A DNA stretch of 64,000 nucleotides from NCBI GenBank assembly GCA_943737045.1, contig CALSFV010000394.1, positions 62,001 through 126,000 on the forward strand. Reading direction: 5' to 3'. Below the pieces are notes generated by a model. That model was not told the DNA's origin. It saw only the letters and a list, made by a program, of their open reading frames with translations, and did no database searches. Positions within the stretch are counted from its first letter, which is position 1. Every line of letters starts with the position of its first letter. The position numbers and the translations under genes are program-made. Shown one piece after another: positions 1 to 27,236 of this stretch. Source of the DNA: Parapristionchus giblindavisi (Eukaryota; Nematoda; Chromadorea; Rhabditida; Diplogasteridae).

Positions 1-56
1 TCACAAAAATAATAAAGTCAATCAATAAAATCAATAAAGTAAATCAATAAACTCAC

Positions 57-5725
<5,669 letters not shown>

Positions 5726-6639
5726 CCTACCGATCTATCGATTATTGGCGCATCTGAAACGAGTTTAATTTAATTTAATATATCTTAGATTGAATAAATG
5801 ATAAAATAAATGAGTGGGAAGGAACGAGCCTAGTCGCTTATGTGTCTAAAGATCATATCTAGCTTGAAAAGGAAGAAAGAAAAGGAGATAATCAAATTGA
5901 ATCATGTGCTTTACGAGTCTATAATCGCCGAAATTTAGTGTAAAAAGAGAGCAGTGATAGTATGTCGCCACGTTGCCTATAAGGTGCGATATAGTGGGAC
6001 CAGTGGTGAGCGGAATAGAGGCATTATTTGGGGACAGATTGGGAGTAAACAAGTTACGCACGGGCGGCGAGGAAATCGAGTTGGCCAGGAAATTGAAAAG
6101 GAAATTTTGAAATATTATGCAGAGCCTCATTAGAGAAGGCAAGCGGCGACCGGACAGCCAAAGTCCGTCGAAAAGTCGGTGAAGTGAAAAGTGCGGGAAT
6201 TCAAACGTAGATTGGGAGAAATTTACTAATTTCGGAAATTAAAGACACTATCACACCAATTGTGCTTCGTCAATTGAATCGCCGTAATTTCTCTCTTTTC
6301 GAAGATGTGACATTTTATTGGATTTGTTTTTCAGTAAATCATAGGTATTTAGTAATAGCCGAGAAGATGTTTTTAAATGTAGCCTATTTTACACTTACTG
6401 GTTAGTGAGAACTCTCGTGACTCGAGCGTGCGCGCTGGAGATGAGAATAGACGGAACCCTTACACTTTGTTGTTACTCAACGCACGTTCTCTCTCTTACC
6501 TTTCGTATTTGCTCCCTTTCTCTCTCTAACTTTGATCAACTTTTCTTTTGTCAATGACTCTTTTCATTGTCATTTTTCCTTTTTTCTATTTTCTATTGTC
6601 AATTACTCTTTTTTTATTATCATTTCTCACTTTTTAAGT
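5726..6639. promoter_or_regulatory. Divergent intergenic region between GH47 (-) and ClpX (+)
   Basis: About 0.9 kb separates the two outward-facing starts, so promoters of both genes should lie here. I see no TATA box or other motif I would defend. The last ~120 bases before the ClpX ATG are pyrimidine-rich and end in TTTTTAAG, a possible weak acceptor for spliced-leader addition. No coding signal is seen. Confidence 0.45.
5742..5753 (-). promoter_or_regulatory. Possible short upstream ORF in the GH47 leader
   Basis: Just upstream of the GH47 start the minus strand reads a good 3' splice acceptor (CGTTTCAG, ending at 5754) followed at once by ATGCGCCAATAA, a three-codon ORF, and then the real ATG at 5725. 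If the acceptor is used for spliced-leader addition or a leader intron, the mRNA would begin with this mini-ORF. Confidence 0.3.
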
Positions 6640-15446
<8,807 letters not shown>

Positions 15447-16150
15447 ACGTCGCCTCGGCAATCCTCACCACCCTCGACTACCGTACCCCTCACACACACC
15501 ATAACTAGTTGCGCTATCTCTCTTTCTCTCGTGTAAACCCTATCAAATGGATCTACTATACACATCTTTAGATATGTTATATGTACCGTAGGCTATTCTA
15601 CAGTATGCTATTCTACCGTATACTACAGTACTACTACTAACAATGCTCTTTATGTCGCCGTTGCCGCATTCTCGCCCCAGTCGTAGTTGTGAACTTGTAA
15701 ACGAATTTTCCACAAAAACCCAGTTCCGATCGAGGCCAACCCCGCCCACATTTATTGATTATTTTTGCGTAATTTATCGGGTCTTCAATATTTCTCTACC
15801 TACCGTAGTTGTAGTAAACGTAGTATATACAGTAACTAAGATGTAAGCTAAATCGATTCTATATAGAAATATGTAAGTGTGTCCATACAATCTTGTACAT
15901 AAGTTTTGATAAAGTATGCCCTAATTAAGCCCCGCCCCCAAAATATCATTCAACCATACTTTAAAGTTCGATATGTATACTGTATCTGTGCTTTTCACGC
16001 GTTTGAGATGATGAATAAAGGGTCTTTTCACGATCGATCGATTGTTTGGTAACATACAGTATCACTTTTACGATCGATCGATTTCGTGGTATCATGCAGT
16101 AATCACTTTTATGATACCCCAGATTCAGTGGAAACACTGATTAGCTAGTC
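15447..16150 (+). other. ClpX 3' UTR and downstream flank
   Basis: Non-coding. AATAAA lies near 16013, within GATGATGAATAAAGGGTC, and is the best poly(A) signal. Parts of this stretch recur at 23025-23335 and 49285-49385 without any ClpX exon, and whole in ClpX copies 2 and 3. Confidence 0.6.
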
Positions 16151-18096
16151 TTGATAAAGACTTTACAATTGTACAGACTTGTTGAGGTAACTTTAGTAAT
16201 CAATTATAATGTGTATCATTTGTGATAGATGTTTCCTGTTTTAGAGATTGCGCAGCCAGGCCGATTCCAGTTCTATCACTTAGTCATAAGTATAGAAAAT
16301 AGGGGTGACACTCGATTAGAACATTTTTATTGTGGGTGATGATACATTCTCTATTAATCAGAAAAAAACCATTCCTATGGAATCTGAGCTCCGTCTTATC
16401 TTTTATGTTACACACTTTACAGTTTTTATAAATTACTTTATAACATTTTATTGATTTTTATCTTTATAGTTAAAAAAATATTACAAGCAGTGTAACGACG
16501 AAAGGAGTTGGTCAGTGTGAATAAATAGGTGTCCCCTCGAAAACCTGCAATCCAAATGGGCGAATCGGTAAAGTTTCTCGAAATTTTTGTTTCAAGCGGG
16601 CTATGCGGTGAAAAAATCCGTTTCAAACAGTACAGTGCTAGCGAAAGCGTGATCCCACAGGCTATCCGGATTTTTTTTAAATTTCAACCATTATCCACTG
16701 AATTATCACTGGTCTAATAGCGATCATGGGAAGCCAACTTCTTCGGTCATCTCCAAACTGCCTGTCGATCATCTCGGATTTGTGAAATCGAAGACGCGCA
16801 AATGAAGATCAACGTCAGTGTTCTGGGACTGTCGGAAGTAAGAAGAGCTTTTTCCTCATGCACATCAGATTCCTACTCTTGATAAATGCGTCTTAAACTG
16901 TAAACTGTAACTGTAAACAGCGATCTCCCACATGACTGTGTGTGCCTAGAATAGCAGGGTATATCTTTACTTTGACCCGGTGAATTCACGTACTGCAAGT
17001 GCCTATTTAGCCATCGGGCGATATGAGTGGACCGTAATTGGTTACGCGTCTGCACAGGGACATTGAATACTGGCAATGAAGGAGGACACGTGTTTTACTA
17101 GGCCTTTTCAGAGTATAATATTATTTAAAACAATAATAATAATAATAATTGATCTCCCGCACGCACAACTTTGCGTGCCTTGAAGAACGGGGTGTACCTT
17201 TACCTTTTTCCCTTTACTAGGCGAGACAGTCCGTTGAGAGTATTTTAGTGCCTTGCTATCAGTGAGAGTGTATGATTGACGCTTACAACTTTGGTTCACT
17301 GATAACTGCGCGATAAGGGGAGTCAGTCAGTCGAGTATGTGGGTAGTACATCGTTAGATATGTGAGCACCTCATATGACACTTTCAAGACACTCCGAGCT
17401 AATTTGAAACTATCCGCTCTGGCGATGCTCTCTCGCTTTCTTTATCTTCGAGAGAGCGTTGTCTAAGCGGAGAGTAAAATTTGCTGCGGGCCCCTTTTGA
17501 AAATTTGAATTTATACTATTTTTGCTACGGAGTATTTTTTTTAAAAAGAAAAAAAGTTAAAAAGTGCTGGACAATTATTGTTTTGATGAGCATGAAGTGG
17601 TAGGGATTATATTTCGAATAGCTACGTTATATATTTGCGGAGTTTAAAAAAAAGGCTGTCAGACTTCGTAGTTTTTTTTAACATAGGACTTTTCCAGAAT
17701 CGAGGCATAAAAAAGTTGATCATAGACATTATGATTATGAAACGCGAATCTGCCTTTAAATGGAGCGTAACCTCTCTCAATGGTCTCTTCGACGCGCAAT
17801 GCTCTCTCGTTTTTAGAGACATAGAAATAGTGTGCGCAATTGAGAGACCATTGAGAGAGGTAACGCTCCCTTTAAGCTTTAGTAGTGGTAGTGGTATAAG
17901 GATCTTCTTTCTTCAATCATTCTTCTTTCATCTCCTTATGATCATTTCTATTGAAAAAATACTAGAGAGGTCGTGGCCGACGGTGCCAGAGTAGAATTCG
18001 GGGGTACGGTAGAATACGGTAGTGGTTATTGTTTTTTTATCCTTCTAGAAATTCGAGGAATCAGTGAAATGGGCATTTTCTCTCATAAATATATAA
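16150..18096. repeat. Dispersed segmental repeat unit R, copy 1
   Basis: Begins around GATAAAGACTTTACAATTG and includes GAGATTGCGCAGCCAG. It resembles ClpX intron 6 (from ~10200) and recurs at 28815-31300, 43030-44030 and 49385-51480. Contains hairpin G (17398-17492) and palindrome H (about 17750-17880). No gene seen. Confidence 0.75.
17750..17880. repeat. Palindrome H (GGAGCGTAACCTCTCTCAAT family)
   Basis: Arms GGAGCGTAACCTCTCTCAAT and its inverse flank a ~60-bp centre. Other copies lie near 30965-31100, 47040-47165 and 50830-50965; three sit in R units and one splits the CCT3 fragment. Confidence 0.8.
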
Positions 18097-18434
18097 CACG
18101 TTAGTTCAAAATGCGAGGGAGATGGTAATAGCGGGGCAAAGGAGATGCTGAGGCGAATTTTGCCATCATTGTGGTGCGCTGTTTGGTGTGTTTTCACAAT
18201 CTTATAATAATGTGATGCTACTTCATTAGTCAGAGCGGCGCACCTCAGACGGGTTTGATGACGCGGCGGAGAGTGTGACAGAGAGAATCATATGATACCA
18301 TCTCGCACGCACACCCTCTCTACTGCAGCACACCAAACCCGCATGGCATCTGCCTCGCACTCTCTATAAGGTGGAAAACGTAATTCGCCCTACCTTCCTT
18401 GTTGCCCCGCTATTACAGAGGCTGAACTAACGTG
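18097..18434. mobile_element. Inverted-repeat element D, copy 1
   Basis: 338 bp with ends CACGTTAGTTCA and TGAACTAACGTG, flanked by ATAA on both sides. The interior contains GACGCGGCGGAGAGTGTGAC and is more GC-rich than its surroundings. No coding capacity. Confidence 0.85.
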
Positions 18435-18699
18435 ATAACCAGATGAATTCGGGTTTCAGCACGGCTAGACATTGAGCAATTAAAACGCGTTCTCCATAAG
18501 AGCGGAGGGGGCATGGCACAATGTTTCAAAATCATCCTAGGTGACTCATATTTGATGGTTGGAGTCCCTAGGGGCGGGATACACTTCAGCCGAAAAAATT
18601 ACCCGAATTATCGATTTTTGATCTACCAAAAGTCGAAAAATCGAATTGTGATTTCCAAGACATGTTATATACCATTCGATAGAGGATCAAAAGTTATAT

Positions 18700-20029
18700 G
18701 AGACGAATCGCCAGAGGTTCGACCACCCCCCGGACATAGAAATTTCGACCCCCTGAAAAATTCAGATTAAGTACTTTGAACGATGCTCTATCGAACTGCG
18801 CTTTCCGAATTTGCATATCTGCTCTCATTTTCGAGTAGTGGTAGGTCAAAGTTGGCAGGTACGGTATTTTGGCTCGAGTGTGCGTCAGAAAAATGATCAT
18901 AACTCCGTTCAAAATAATGATAGACGCTTTTCCAAAAAAAGCATCGAAAGAGGAGATCTTGCGCAACATTTCCCAGTTGGTGACGTCATTTTTAGACCAT
19001 GCTCCGGTGCTGGGCGGTCGGTTTTATGAAAAAGTGACGTAACTTTCCTAATCGGAAAAAGTGCACTTTTCTTCTATGCGCGTTTTGTTGCACCCATATG
19101 TGTCTAAAAATGACCCAAGTTTCAGAGGATTTCCGAATTGGAAAAAAAAAGCGTTGATTTTAGTGACGCGACCTCGGACCTGTCAAAGGAAAGAACGGCT
19201 TATTCCTTTATCAAGAAACAGCAAAGGAGCTTAAATGACTCAAAAACATCCGAAAAAGCATTACGAGCTCAAAATACCCATATACGACAGTTATTTGAAA
19301 CACAAAATCACCGAGTTCCGAAAAATTTGAAAAAACCCATATTTTGCTTTTCCACGTGGAAAAAACGTCTCAGTGGTTCGAACCGGGGTTCGAACCCGCT
19401 CGGTGTTTTTAGAGCGGTACCTCTTTAGCTCTTTACCTTTACCACCGAGCGGGTTCGAACCCTGGTTCGATCCAAATCTTTTGCTGATTTTTACAGACAC
19501 AGAAAACTTGTAAAGGAATAAGCCGTTCTTTCCTTTGACAGGTCCGAGGTCGCGTCACTAAAATCAACGCTTTTTTTTCCAATTCGGAAATCCTCTGAAA
19601 CTTGGGTCATTTTTAGACACATATGGGTGCAACAAAACGCGCATAGAAGAAAAGTGCACTTTTTCCGATTAGGAAAGTTACGTCACTTTTTATAAAACCG
19701 ACCGCCCAGCACCGGTGCATGGTCTAAAAATGACGTCACCAACTGGGAAATGTTGCGCAAGATCTCCTCTTTCGATGCTTTTTTTGGAAAAGTGTCTATC
19801 ATTATTTTGAACGGAGTTATGATCATTTTTCTGACGCACACTCGAGCCAAAAATACCGTACCTGCCAACTTTGACCTACCACTACTCGAAAATGAGAGCA
19901 GATATGCAAATTCGGAAAGCGCAGTTCGATAGAGCATCGTTCAAAGTACTTAATCTGAATTTTTCAGGGGGTCGAAATTTCTATGTCCGCGGACCCTCCG
20001 AAACGGTCGATTTTCTCGCGATTCGTCTG
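18700..20029. mobile_element. Nested 1.33 kb foldback element
   Basis: Arms of roughly 510-530 bp (about 18700-19212 and 19506-20029) around a ~290-bp spacer. Ends read GAGACGAATCG and CGATTCGTCTG. The 4-bp sequence ATAT flanks it at 18696-18699 and 20030-20033. The opposite arm of the host foldback (around 22430-22440) has the uninterrupted sequence with one ATAT, so the boundaries are firm. The spacer holds a smaller palindrome with GGTTCGAACC. Confidence 0.88.
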
Positions 20030-21177
20030 ATATAAGAATGACAAGTTTCAGAAGTTTTCATAACTCCGTGTTCGAGAAATATCCGATTTTCCAATTTTTG
20101 ACCTGATTTTTTTGTTTTGATCTCATGGCTTACTATGTTACCATTATTTCCAGGGGCTAGATTTTTGATATGTTATGTAAAAATGGATGAGCTATCCGAA
20201 TATCACACTTATTTGGACCAACGCGGTGCCATTCATAGTGATATCGCGAGTCATAATGGTGAATTCTAACGCCCAAACACCGACGCAGGTTCGAATCCGG
20301 GCACAGACATGAATTTTTGCAAATTTTTTTCCTGCTCAAATGTGACTTTAAATTATAGTTTCATGTGTTTTACCTTGTTTTCACTAATGTATTGTACGAA
20401 ATAACCATCAACATTATCAGAAATACTAAAAAATCGTATAACTGATATATGACATCTAAAAAAGTCATAGGGCGAAAATAACGGTTTTTCGACAGTGCCA
20501 TTTCTTTAAAATACAATATTTGCTATTTTCTGATAAAAGAAGATAAATCTACACTTTAACTCTTCAAATCTCGGTTCTCGTAAATTGTTTGAAAAATTGT
20601 TGACAAAGATCAAAGATCAAAGTACAAAGATCAGAGACCAAAGTTCAGCAATAGAGTAAAACTATTGCTGAACTTGGTCTCTGATTTTTGCGAATATTTT
20701 CAACATATATCGGAGCTATGAAAGCAAGAGATTTCATCGTAGGGACGAGAGCACTGCGAGCGAGAGAAAAAATCGTACAGATACAGTATCGGCAAAAAGT
20801 CATGGGACGAATTTTCACTTTTTTTTTCGAATTTTGATTCAGGAAAGCAATCAAGCTCATCTTTTGAGTCAACGTAAGCAGCTCATCAAAGAATACAACC
20901 ATTATGCTTTGGTTAAATTTGTTCACCGTTGCGTAATGATGACACAATCGAAGTACACTTTTTAAACATCTATAGTTTCTTAGTGAAAAATGATGTTCTT
21001 CTGAAACATTGTGAGAGTGGAGGCCTCCACTAGGGTTGCAAAAGTTAAATAATCGGAATGTCTCTGACTCCGATTTCAAGCTCTAGCGGGCCTGCAATTT
21101 TTTTTGCCCAATATTTAAAAGTCATCTTCTAGATGCGCTAACGAACTGTTCTAACAAGTACCAGAATGATGCTAGAA

Positions 21178-21475
21178 CTCCGGTAATTTTTGTCCGTGGG
21201 GTGCGCCGTGGGCAGCACCACGGTGTGGGACTAGGACGCACCCCACGAGATCTAGGGTGTGGACCTCAAATTCCGTGGGGCACACCGTTCATTCCACACC
21301 ATGGGGCACACCTTTCATTTATCCCGTGGGGCACGCCGCTCATTCCACACCATGGCGCACGCCCTTTATAAATCCCGTGGGGTACGCCGTCTAGAGGCCA
21401 AATCCCGTGGGGTGCGCCCTAGTCCCACACCGTGGTGCTGCCCACGGCGCACCCCACGGACAAAAAATACCGGAG
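21178..21475. repeat. Palindromic element E, copy 1
   Basis: 298 bp, ends CTCCGGTAATTTTTGTCCGT and its inverse. Built from repeats of the word CCGTGGGGYRCGCC in both orientations. GC-rich in an AT-rich region. Almost identical to the copy at 22645-22942. Confidence 0.88.
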
Positions 21476-21584
21476 AAGCTAGTGATGTTTATATTCAGGT
21501 TATGGTAGTCATAGCTCTTCATTCGCCCTCAGGACATTAAAAAAACATTTTTGGAAGGTATTCTAAAATTCTGGTTCTTCCGCA

Positions 21585-21899
21585 CACGTTAGTTCAAAAT
21601 GTGAAAGAGATGGGAATAGCGGGGCAAAAGGAATGCCTCGGTGTGTTTTTGCAATAATGAGACGATAGTCATTAGACAGAGCGGCGCACCTCAGACAGGT
21701 TTGGTAGCGCGGCGGAGATTGCGATAGAGACAAACATTGGATGCCATCGCGCACGCACATCCTCTCTAATGAATCCCACCAAACCCGTCTGGCATCCGCC
21801 GCGCCCTCTTTATATTCAATCTTTTTTCTAAAACTTCTGCCAGCGGTGGAAAACGATATTTCATTGGTGCCCTGCTATTGCAGAGGCTGAACTAACGTG
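21585..21899. mobile_element. Inverted-repeat element D, copy 2
   Basis: 315 bp, ends CACGTTAGTTCA and TGAACTAACGTG, with CCGCA directly repeated at 21580-21584 and 21900-21904. Confidence 0.85.
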
Positions 21900-22644
21900 C
21901 CGCAGACAGTTTTGCAAAATATGAAATAATGATTTCGCAGAGTTTGACTTAGTTATGATTACTTTCAGACTCGCAGCAAACTAAAAACCATTATTTTTTA
22001 CCCGTCCCATGACTTTTGCCGATACTATACCTGTTATACGATTTTTTGTATTTCTGATAATGTTAATGGTTATTTTGCACAACAAAATGGTAAGAACACG
22101 ATAAAACATATGAAGACATAATTTAAAGTTAAATTTGGGCCGAAAAAAAAGTTGCAAAAATTCATGTCTGTGCCGGGATTCGAACCTGCGTCGGCGTTCG
22201 GGCGTTAACTTTGCATGATATCACTATGAATGGCACCGAGTTGGTCCAAATAAGTGTGATATTCGGATAGCCCATCTATTTTTACATAACATATCAAAAA
22301 TTCAGCCCCTGGAAATAATGGTAACATAGTAAGCCATGAAATCAAAACAAAAAAAATCACGTAAAAAATTGGAAAATCGGATATTTCTCGAACACGGAGT
22401 TATGAAAACTTCTGAAACTTGGCATTCTTATATAACTTTTGATCCTCTATCGAATGGTATATAACATGTCTTGGAAATCACAATTCGATTTTTCGACTTT
22501 TGGTAGATCAAAAATCGATAATTCGGGTCAATTTTTCGGCTGAAGTGTATCCCGCCCCTAGGGACTCCAACCATAAAATATGAGTCACCTAGGATGATTT
22601 TGAAATATTGTGACATGCACCCGACGCCACCCCTCCACTGTAAG

Positions 22645-22942
22645 CTCCGGTATTTTTTGTCCGTGGGGTGCGCCGTGGGCAGCACCACGGTGTGGGACTA
22701 GGGCGCACCCCACGAGATCTAGGGTGTGGACCTCAAATTCCGTGGGGCACACCGTTCATTCCACACCATGGGGCACGCCTTTCATTTATCCCGTGGGGCA
22801 CGCCGCTCATTCCACACCATGGCGCACGCCCTTTATAAATCCCGTGGGGTACGCCGTCTAGAGGCCAAATCCCGTGGGGTGCGCCCTAGTCCCACACCGT
22901 GGTGCTGCCCACGGCGCACCCCACGGACAAAAAATACCGGAG
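22645..22942. repeat. Palindromic element E, copy 2
   Basis: Same structure and near-identical sequence as copy 1, placed directly at the right end of the large foldback. Confidence 0.88.
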
Positions 22943-23024
22943 AGGGAGAATGCGTTTTAAAATTGATCCCGCTGAACTCGACATTTTTTTTAAATTCAAT
23001 CTACAAATGCGTGGGGGCTGGCCG

Positions 23025-23335
23025 ATTGTACATAAGTTTTGATAAAGTATGCCCCAACTAAGCCCCGCCCCCAAAATATCATTCAACCATACTTTAAAGT
23101 TCGATATGTATACTGTATCTGTGATTTTCACGCGTTTGAGATGATGAATAAAGGGTATTTTCACGATCGATCGATTGTTTGGTAACATACAGTATCATTT
23201 TTACGATCGATCGATTGCGTGGTATCATACAGTATCACTTTTCACTAACGATCGATTGCGTGGTATACAGTAATCATGCAGTAATCACTTTTATGACTCC
23301 CCAGATTCAGTGGAAACACTGATTAGCTAGACTTC
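23025..23335. repeat. Displaced copy of the ClpX 3' flank
   Basis: Matches roughly 15892-16150, including GATGATGAATAAAGGGT and the repeated CGATCGATCGATTG, with one or two extra units of the latter. No ClpX exon accompanies it. Confidence 0.85.
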
Positions 23336-23470
23336 TCCGGTATTTTTTGTCCGTGGGGTGCGCCGTATAGAGGCCAAATCCCGTGGGGCACGCCGTAACT
23401 CCCACACCGTGGGGTGCGCCGTAGCACTTTCCCATGGGGTGCGCCGTATGTCATGTGCGCGCCCCGTCGA
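23335..23470. repeat. Palindromic element E, truncated copy 3
   Basis: Starts with CTCCGGTATTTTTTGTCCGT and carries three CCGTGGGGYRCGCC words, but has no inverse right end. Confidence 0.75.
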
Positions 23471-26400
23471 CCTACTGATTGGGAAGGCTTACTGTACGAA
23501 ATTTCATCCAACGCGTGCGCGCGGAATTTCGTTCTGGCAATTTTGCGTACCAAATTGAATTATTTGTTTCTTTCCTGAGTGATTCGAGTTTATAGTGAAT
23601 TCTGCAGAGCGTGAACATCGTATCGTATGTGCTGCTACTTTTATTATCATTTTTGTTTCTTGTAGGAGTGGTTTCATCGACACATTTTAAATCTTTTGTT
23701 TTTAGCCTATTGTGTGTAGCTCTACCAAGTCGTTCATGAACGTTCACCTTAGGTGATGGCTGATCCGAGAGGTAACATCTATTTCCATTCGTTATTTGCA
23801 TTACTGTTTGTTGTTTATCTGTACAATTTTCTACGCGATTTTTCCGATTAAGCTGCACGTCACAGAATGTTTTGAATATAATGATGTTACGCTTTTATTT
23901 TATTGAAGTTTTAGTTTCTTTTGCAGGCGATTATCGTTCGAATCGTACAACTGAACGTTGTACAGTGTATTCTGAGCTCGAATCGAGTTCAAGTGAGGAA
24001 GATGAACCCATTGTTGGAATAGAAGACGATAGAGAAGACATTGAACAATATGATGAGGTAATAATATTTATTAATTATATAATTTCATGTTATTTGTACA
24101 CGTATTATTGTTATTTACAAACAAGTAATCGCTGTTCCCTCGATCTTTTTTACAAAAAAAAACTCAAAAATAATTTATGTACGCTGAATGTATCCCAGTA
24201 GGAATACATCTGTTACTGTAGGTACCTGCAGTATCGATTCCCGCAGATTTCTTAGTGGTACAACAAAGAAAGCCAGATCTCACGGTTCGTCAATTGGCTC
24301 TTCTAGCAAATATCTGGTGGAGTCGAAAATCGGGTAATTTAGTTTTTCTAATTACTTTTCTAATTACTTTGATATTACGTCATCCTTAAAAGTATAGCTT
24401 TTACTTTGTTTCGTTCCGATGCTGCCTGTATAATCGAGCTCCATGTACCACGCCCATGTATGGTTTTTTCTAAGACATTCCAACAATTTCGGTTCGAGTG
24501 ATCGCTTTTACATAGTGTCATGTTTTATTCGGTGATCGCCGAGATAGCATAATGCGAGGTGTCAGCTCTAGTATTCTTAACATTATATGATTTTGACCCA
24601 CGTGGTAACATAGGCGTATAAACTCTCTTCATGAGCGTACATAGTTCAAGCTAGTTATTCGTTTATGTTGTTTCAGATATTGATTCCATTCGTCAGTGGT
24701 ATCCTGACATGAACAGGGAATTAGACGAGGTGCAGAAGTACGAGAAAGATGTATTCATGTACTATGGAATCAACCAGTCCATTAGGTATTTTCTTTTTTC
24801 ATCTAAATCAAGGGTCAAAATGTACAAATATTTTGCAAATAATTGTTTGAATGGATAATTAGCAACGCATTTTTTAAAATCATAACAGTGATAACCATGG
24901 TTAACCATGGATAACCAATCATACAATTAAAAAGTGAAAGAAAGGTAAAACCTTAACGAAACGAAGAGAACGAAACAGATATCGACTGATTTCCTACACA
25001 TACCGTATACCGAATATATTTAGGATTTCATTTTTGTGACTGCATGTGCTTTAATAATGTGTATTCAGGTGCAGGTATTGTGGAGAACGAGTGCCTTCAT
25101 CAACATCGATATGCTGCCCTGAACTGTCAGTCGATCTTTTATCATCTCGTTTTTATTAGTATAAATACCACCCGAGGGAGAGGGAGGGAGAAGGAGAGGG
25201 GAACGGAGAGAATCTTGTTAAAATGCGTAACTTTTTTACGTAAACAAACAGCTTACATCGGGAGACCGCTCCACTTATATGTGTATATACAAAAAAAAAT
25301 TTCAGACGAGCACCGGGTTCTCTCCAGTCTCACCTCTTCTTCGTCGCCGTAGCTGACATTAGAACACAGCTTGAGGTATCCGATATCGCTTGTTCTCGCT
25401 TTATTTTGATTACTAGAGTATCGTGATCTCTAATTATGAAAGTCTGGTAATGAACCATCGGCTAATGCACCATGTTCGTGATGGTACTAATGTTTTGAAT
25501 ACACGAAACCACCCCTTTCTGTTCGAAAGTGCTCTCAACTCTATGGAATCTCTGACAGAATTCAATAATGGTATAGCAATATAATTCTGAAAGCATATAT
25601 TTGTAATTCATTTATCAGGAGTCATTAGATGTGGGTTAATAGTATCGTTCGATGCATTCCCAATCTATGAACACGCCAGGTTTTTATGGACTTTATTGAT
25701 AAAAAAAATTAATTCCGTAAAATTAAAGGGGATCAGTGACACCTTTCTTGTTATGTCTCAGAGAAATGAATACAAGAGAGAGATGGAATCGAGAGAATAC
25801 TGTACTTTATGCACTAGCACGTGGAACAGGCAAGATGCCGATCGCTGTGTTCAATCGATTACTTGAGACACTTTCACATTTATCTATTGAAATTACGGTA
25901 ATTCGATTACACATTTCAATGTAATAACTAGATAGGTGTACAAATTTAGGTAGACAAATATCACTTTCATTTCTTTATTTCCCAGGCTGCATTAGATGGT
26001 GAAGGTGTAAAGGTATAACATAGACCGGTTCGGGTTGATGATCAAATTCAATCTGCAGAACGCATACAATTTACGTGGATGGAAGAGTAAACATGGGTGT
26101 AATTGGTGTTTGGTCGAAGGAACGGGAGGAAAAGCGAACCGGTTTCCCCCAATTATAGAGAATAATATTCTCAAGTCCACAGAAAGTATGATTTTATATC
26201 CATTAAGATTTACCAGTGGTCGTATTCGCAGACGTGTTTTTTTTCCGCGGGAAACGCGACTGTGCATACGGCCACAGGGTTGGACGGGAAATGGTAACCG
26301 GTAGGATATTCGGTAATGGTAATTTATTCCATCAGAATGGCAAAAGGGCTATTGACACTATATATGTATGGAAAACGCTAAAAACCGACAGCAAAACAAA

Positions 26401-27016
26401 AAAATCCCGTCCAACCTTGCTATTCACTCGCCGCGTAAGCCGCGCCGGTGTCGCTACGGCGTGTTAAAATGGCGCACGCGGCAAGATTTCTTGTCGGGCG
26501 GACGCGGCGTGTTAAATGTAATGGAGATAGTATTACCTCCGGAAAAATGCTCAAATTACAGAACGTTTTGTGGATGTAGCTAGGAACAGTGCAGACATAG
26601 TTAGTGGGCAGAATGGATTCAATCTACCGGTTTCGCGAATGCATAACGTGGTTGAACTTTATAAATTCCCTTGTGATGAACTCCATTTGATTGGACACGG
26701 AGTAGGACAGAACATACTGGATGGTTCGCACTCTATCTCTATCTCTAATTATTTTTTTTGTTGAAGATCTAATTCAACCAAATTCGTTGATTTATATTGG
26801 CGCACCCAATGTGCGCGATTTATCAAGTATGAAGATTCGTTTCCCCCCTTCTTGGGGTGCCATCAGACTATTCCATTCCTCTGGAAAGACAACCGCTACT
26901 GAATCGATTGCGGTATTGAAATTTCGAACACTTAATTTACATGATAAATACGCGTTTAGGGAGCGCGAACGTGCGGGACTGTATGTATTAATAACAGTTT
27001 ATGCGTTTACAAGAAA

Positions 27017-27127
27017 CACGGGCACCCCGTCTAGAGCCACAGCTCGCGGGGTACACCGTCTAAGAGTTCTACCCCACGGCGTACACCACGGGGTAAAACG
27101 GTGTGCCCCGCGAGTAAAAAATACCGG
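27017..27127. repeat. Palindromic element E, short copy 4
   Basis: Starts CACGGGCACCCCGTC and ends AAAAAATACCGGGG, with GGGGTACACCG and GGCGTACACC words between. Diverged relative of the 298-bp copies. Confidence 0.65.
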
Positions 27128-27236
27128 GGTACAGTATACCTCTTTCACAAAAGATCGTTTACAGTGAATCATTTAATTTTTTTTCTTCGTAGGTAAATTA
27201 GACAAACCCTGTGATCCTCAAATACCTTGTTATCTA

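Larger units (their letters stand above)
18495..22643. mobile_element. Large foldback element, ~4.1 kb, with nested insertions
   Basis: Left arm 18513-18699 plus 20034-20490 pairs with right arm 21975-22620. The left arm is split by a second foldback at 18700-20029. The ~1.5 kb spacer holds palindrome E copy 1, element D copy 2 and nothing coding that I recognise. The outer limits are approximate because the ends have diverged. Each arm carries one tRNA-like B box (see the finding). Confidence 0.75.
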
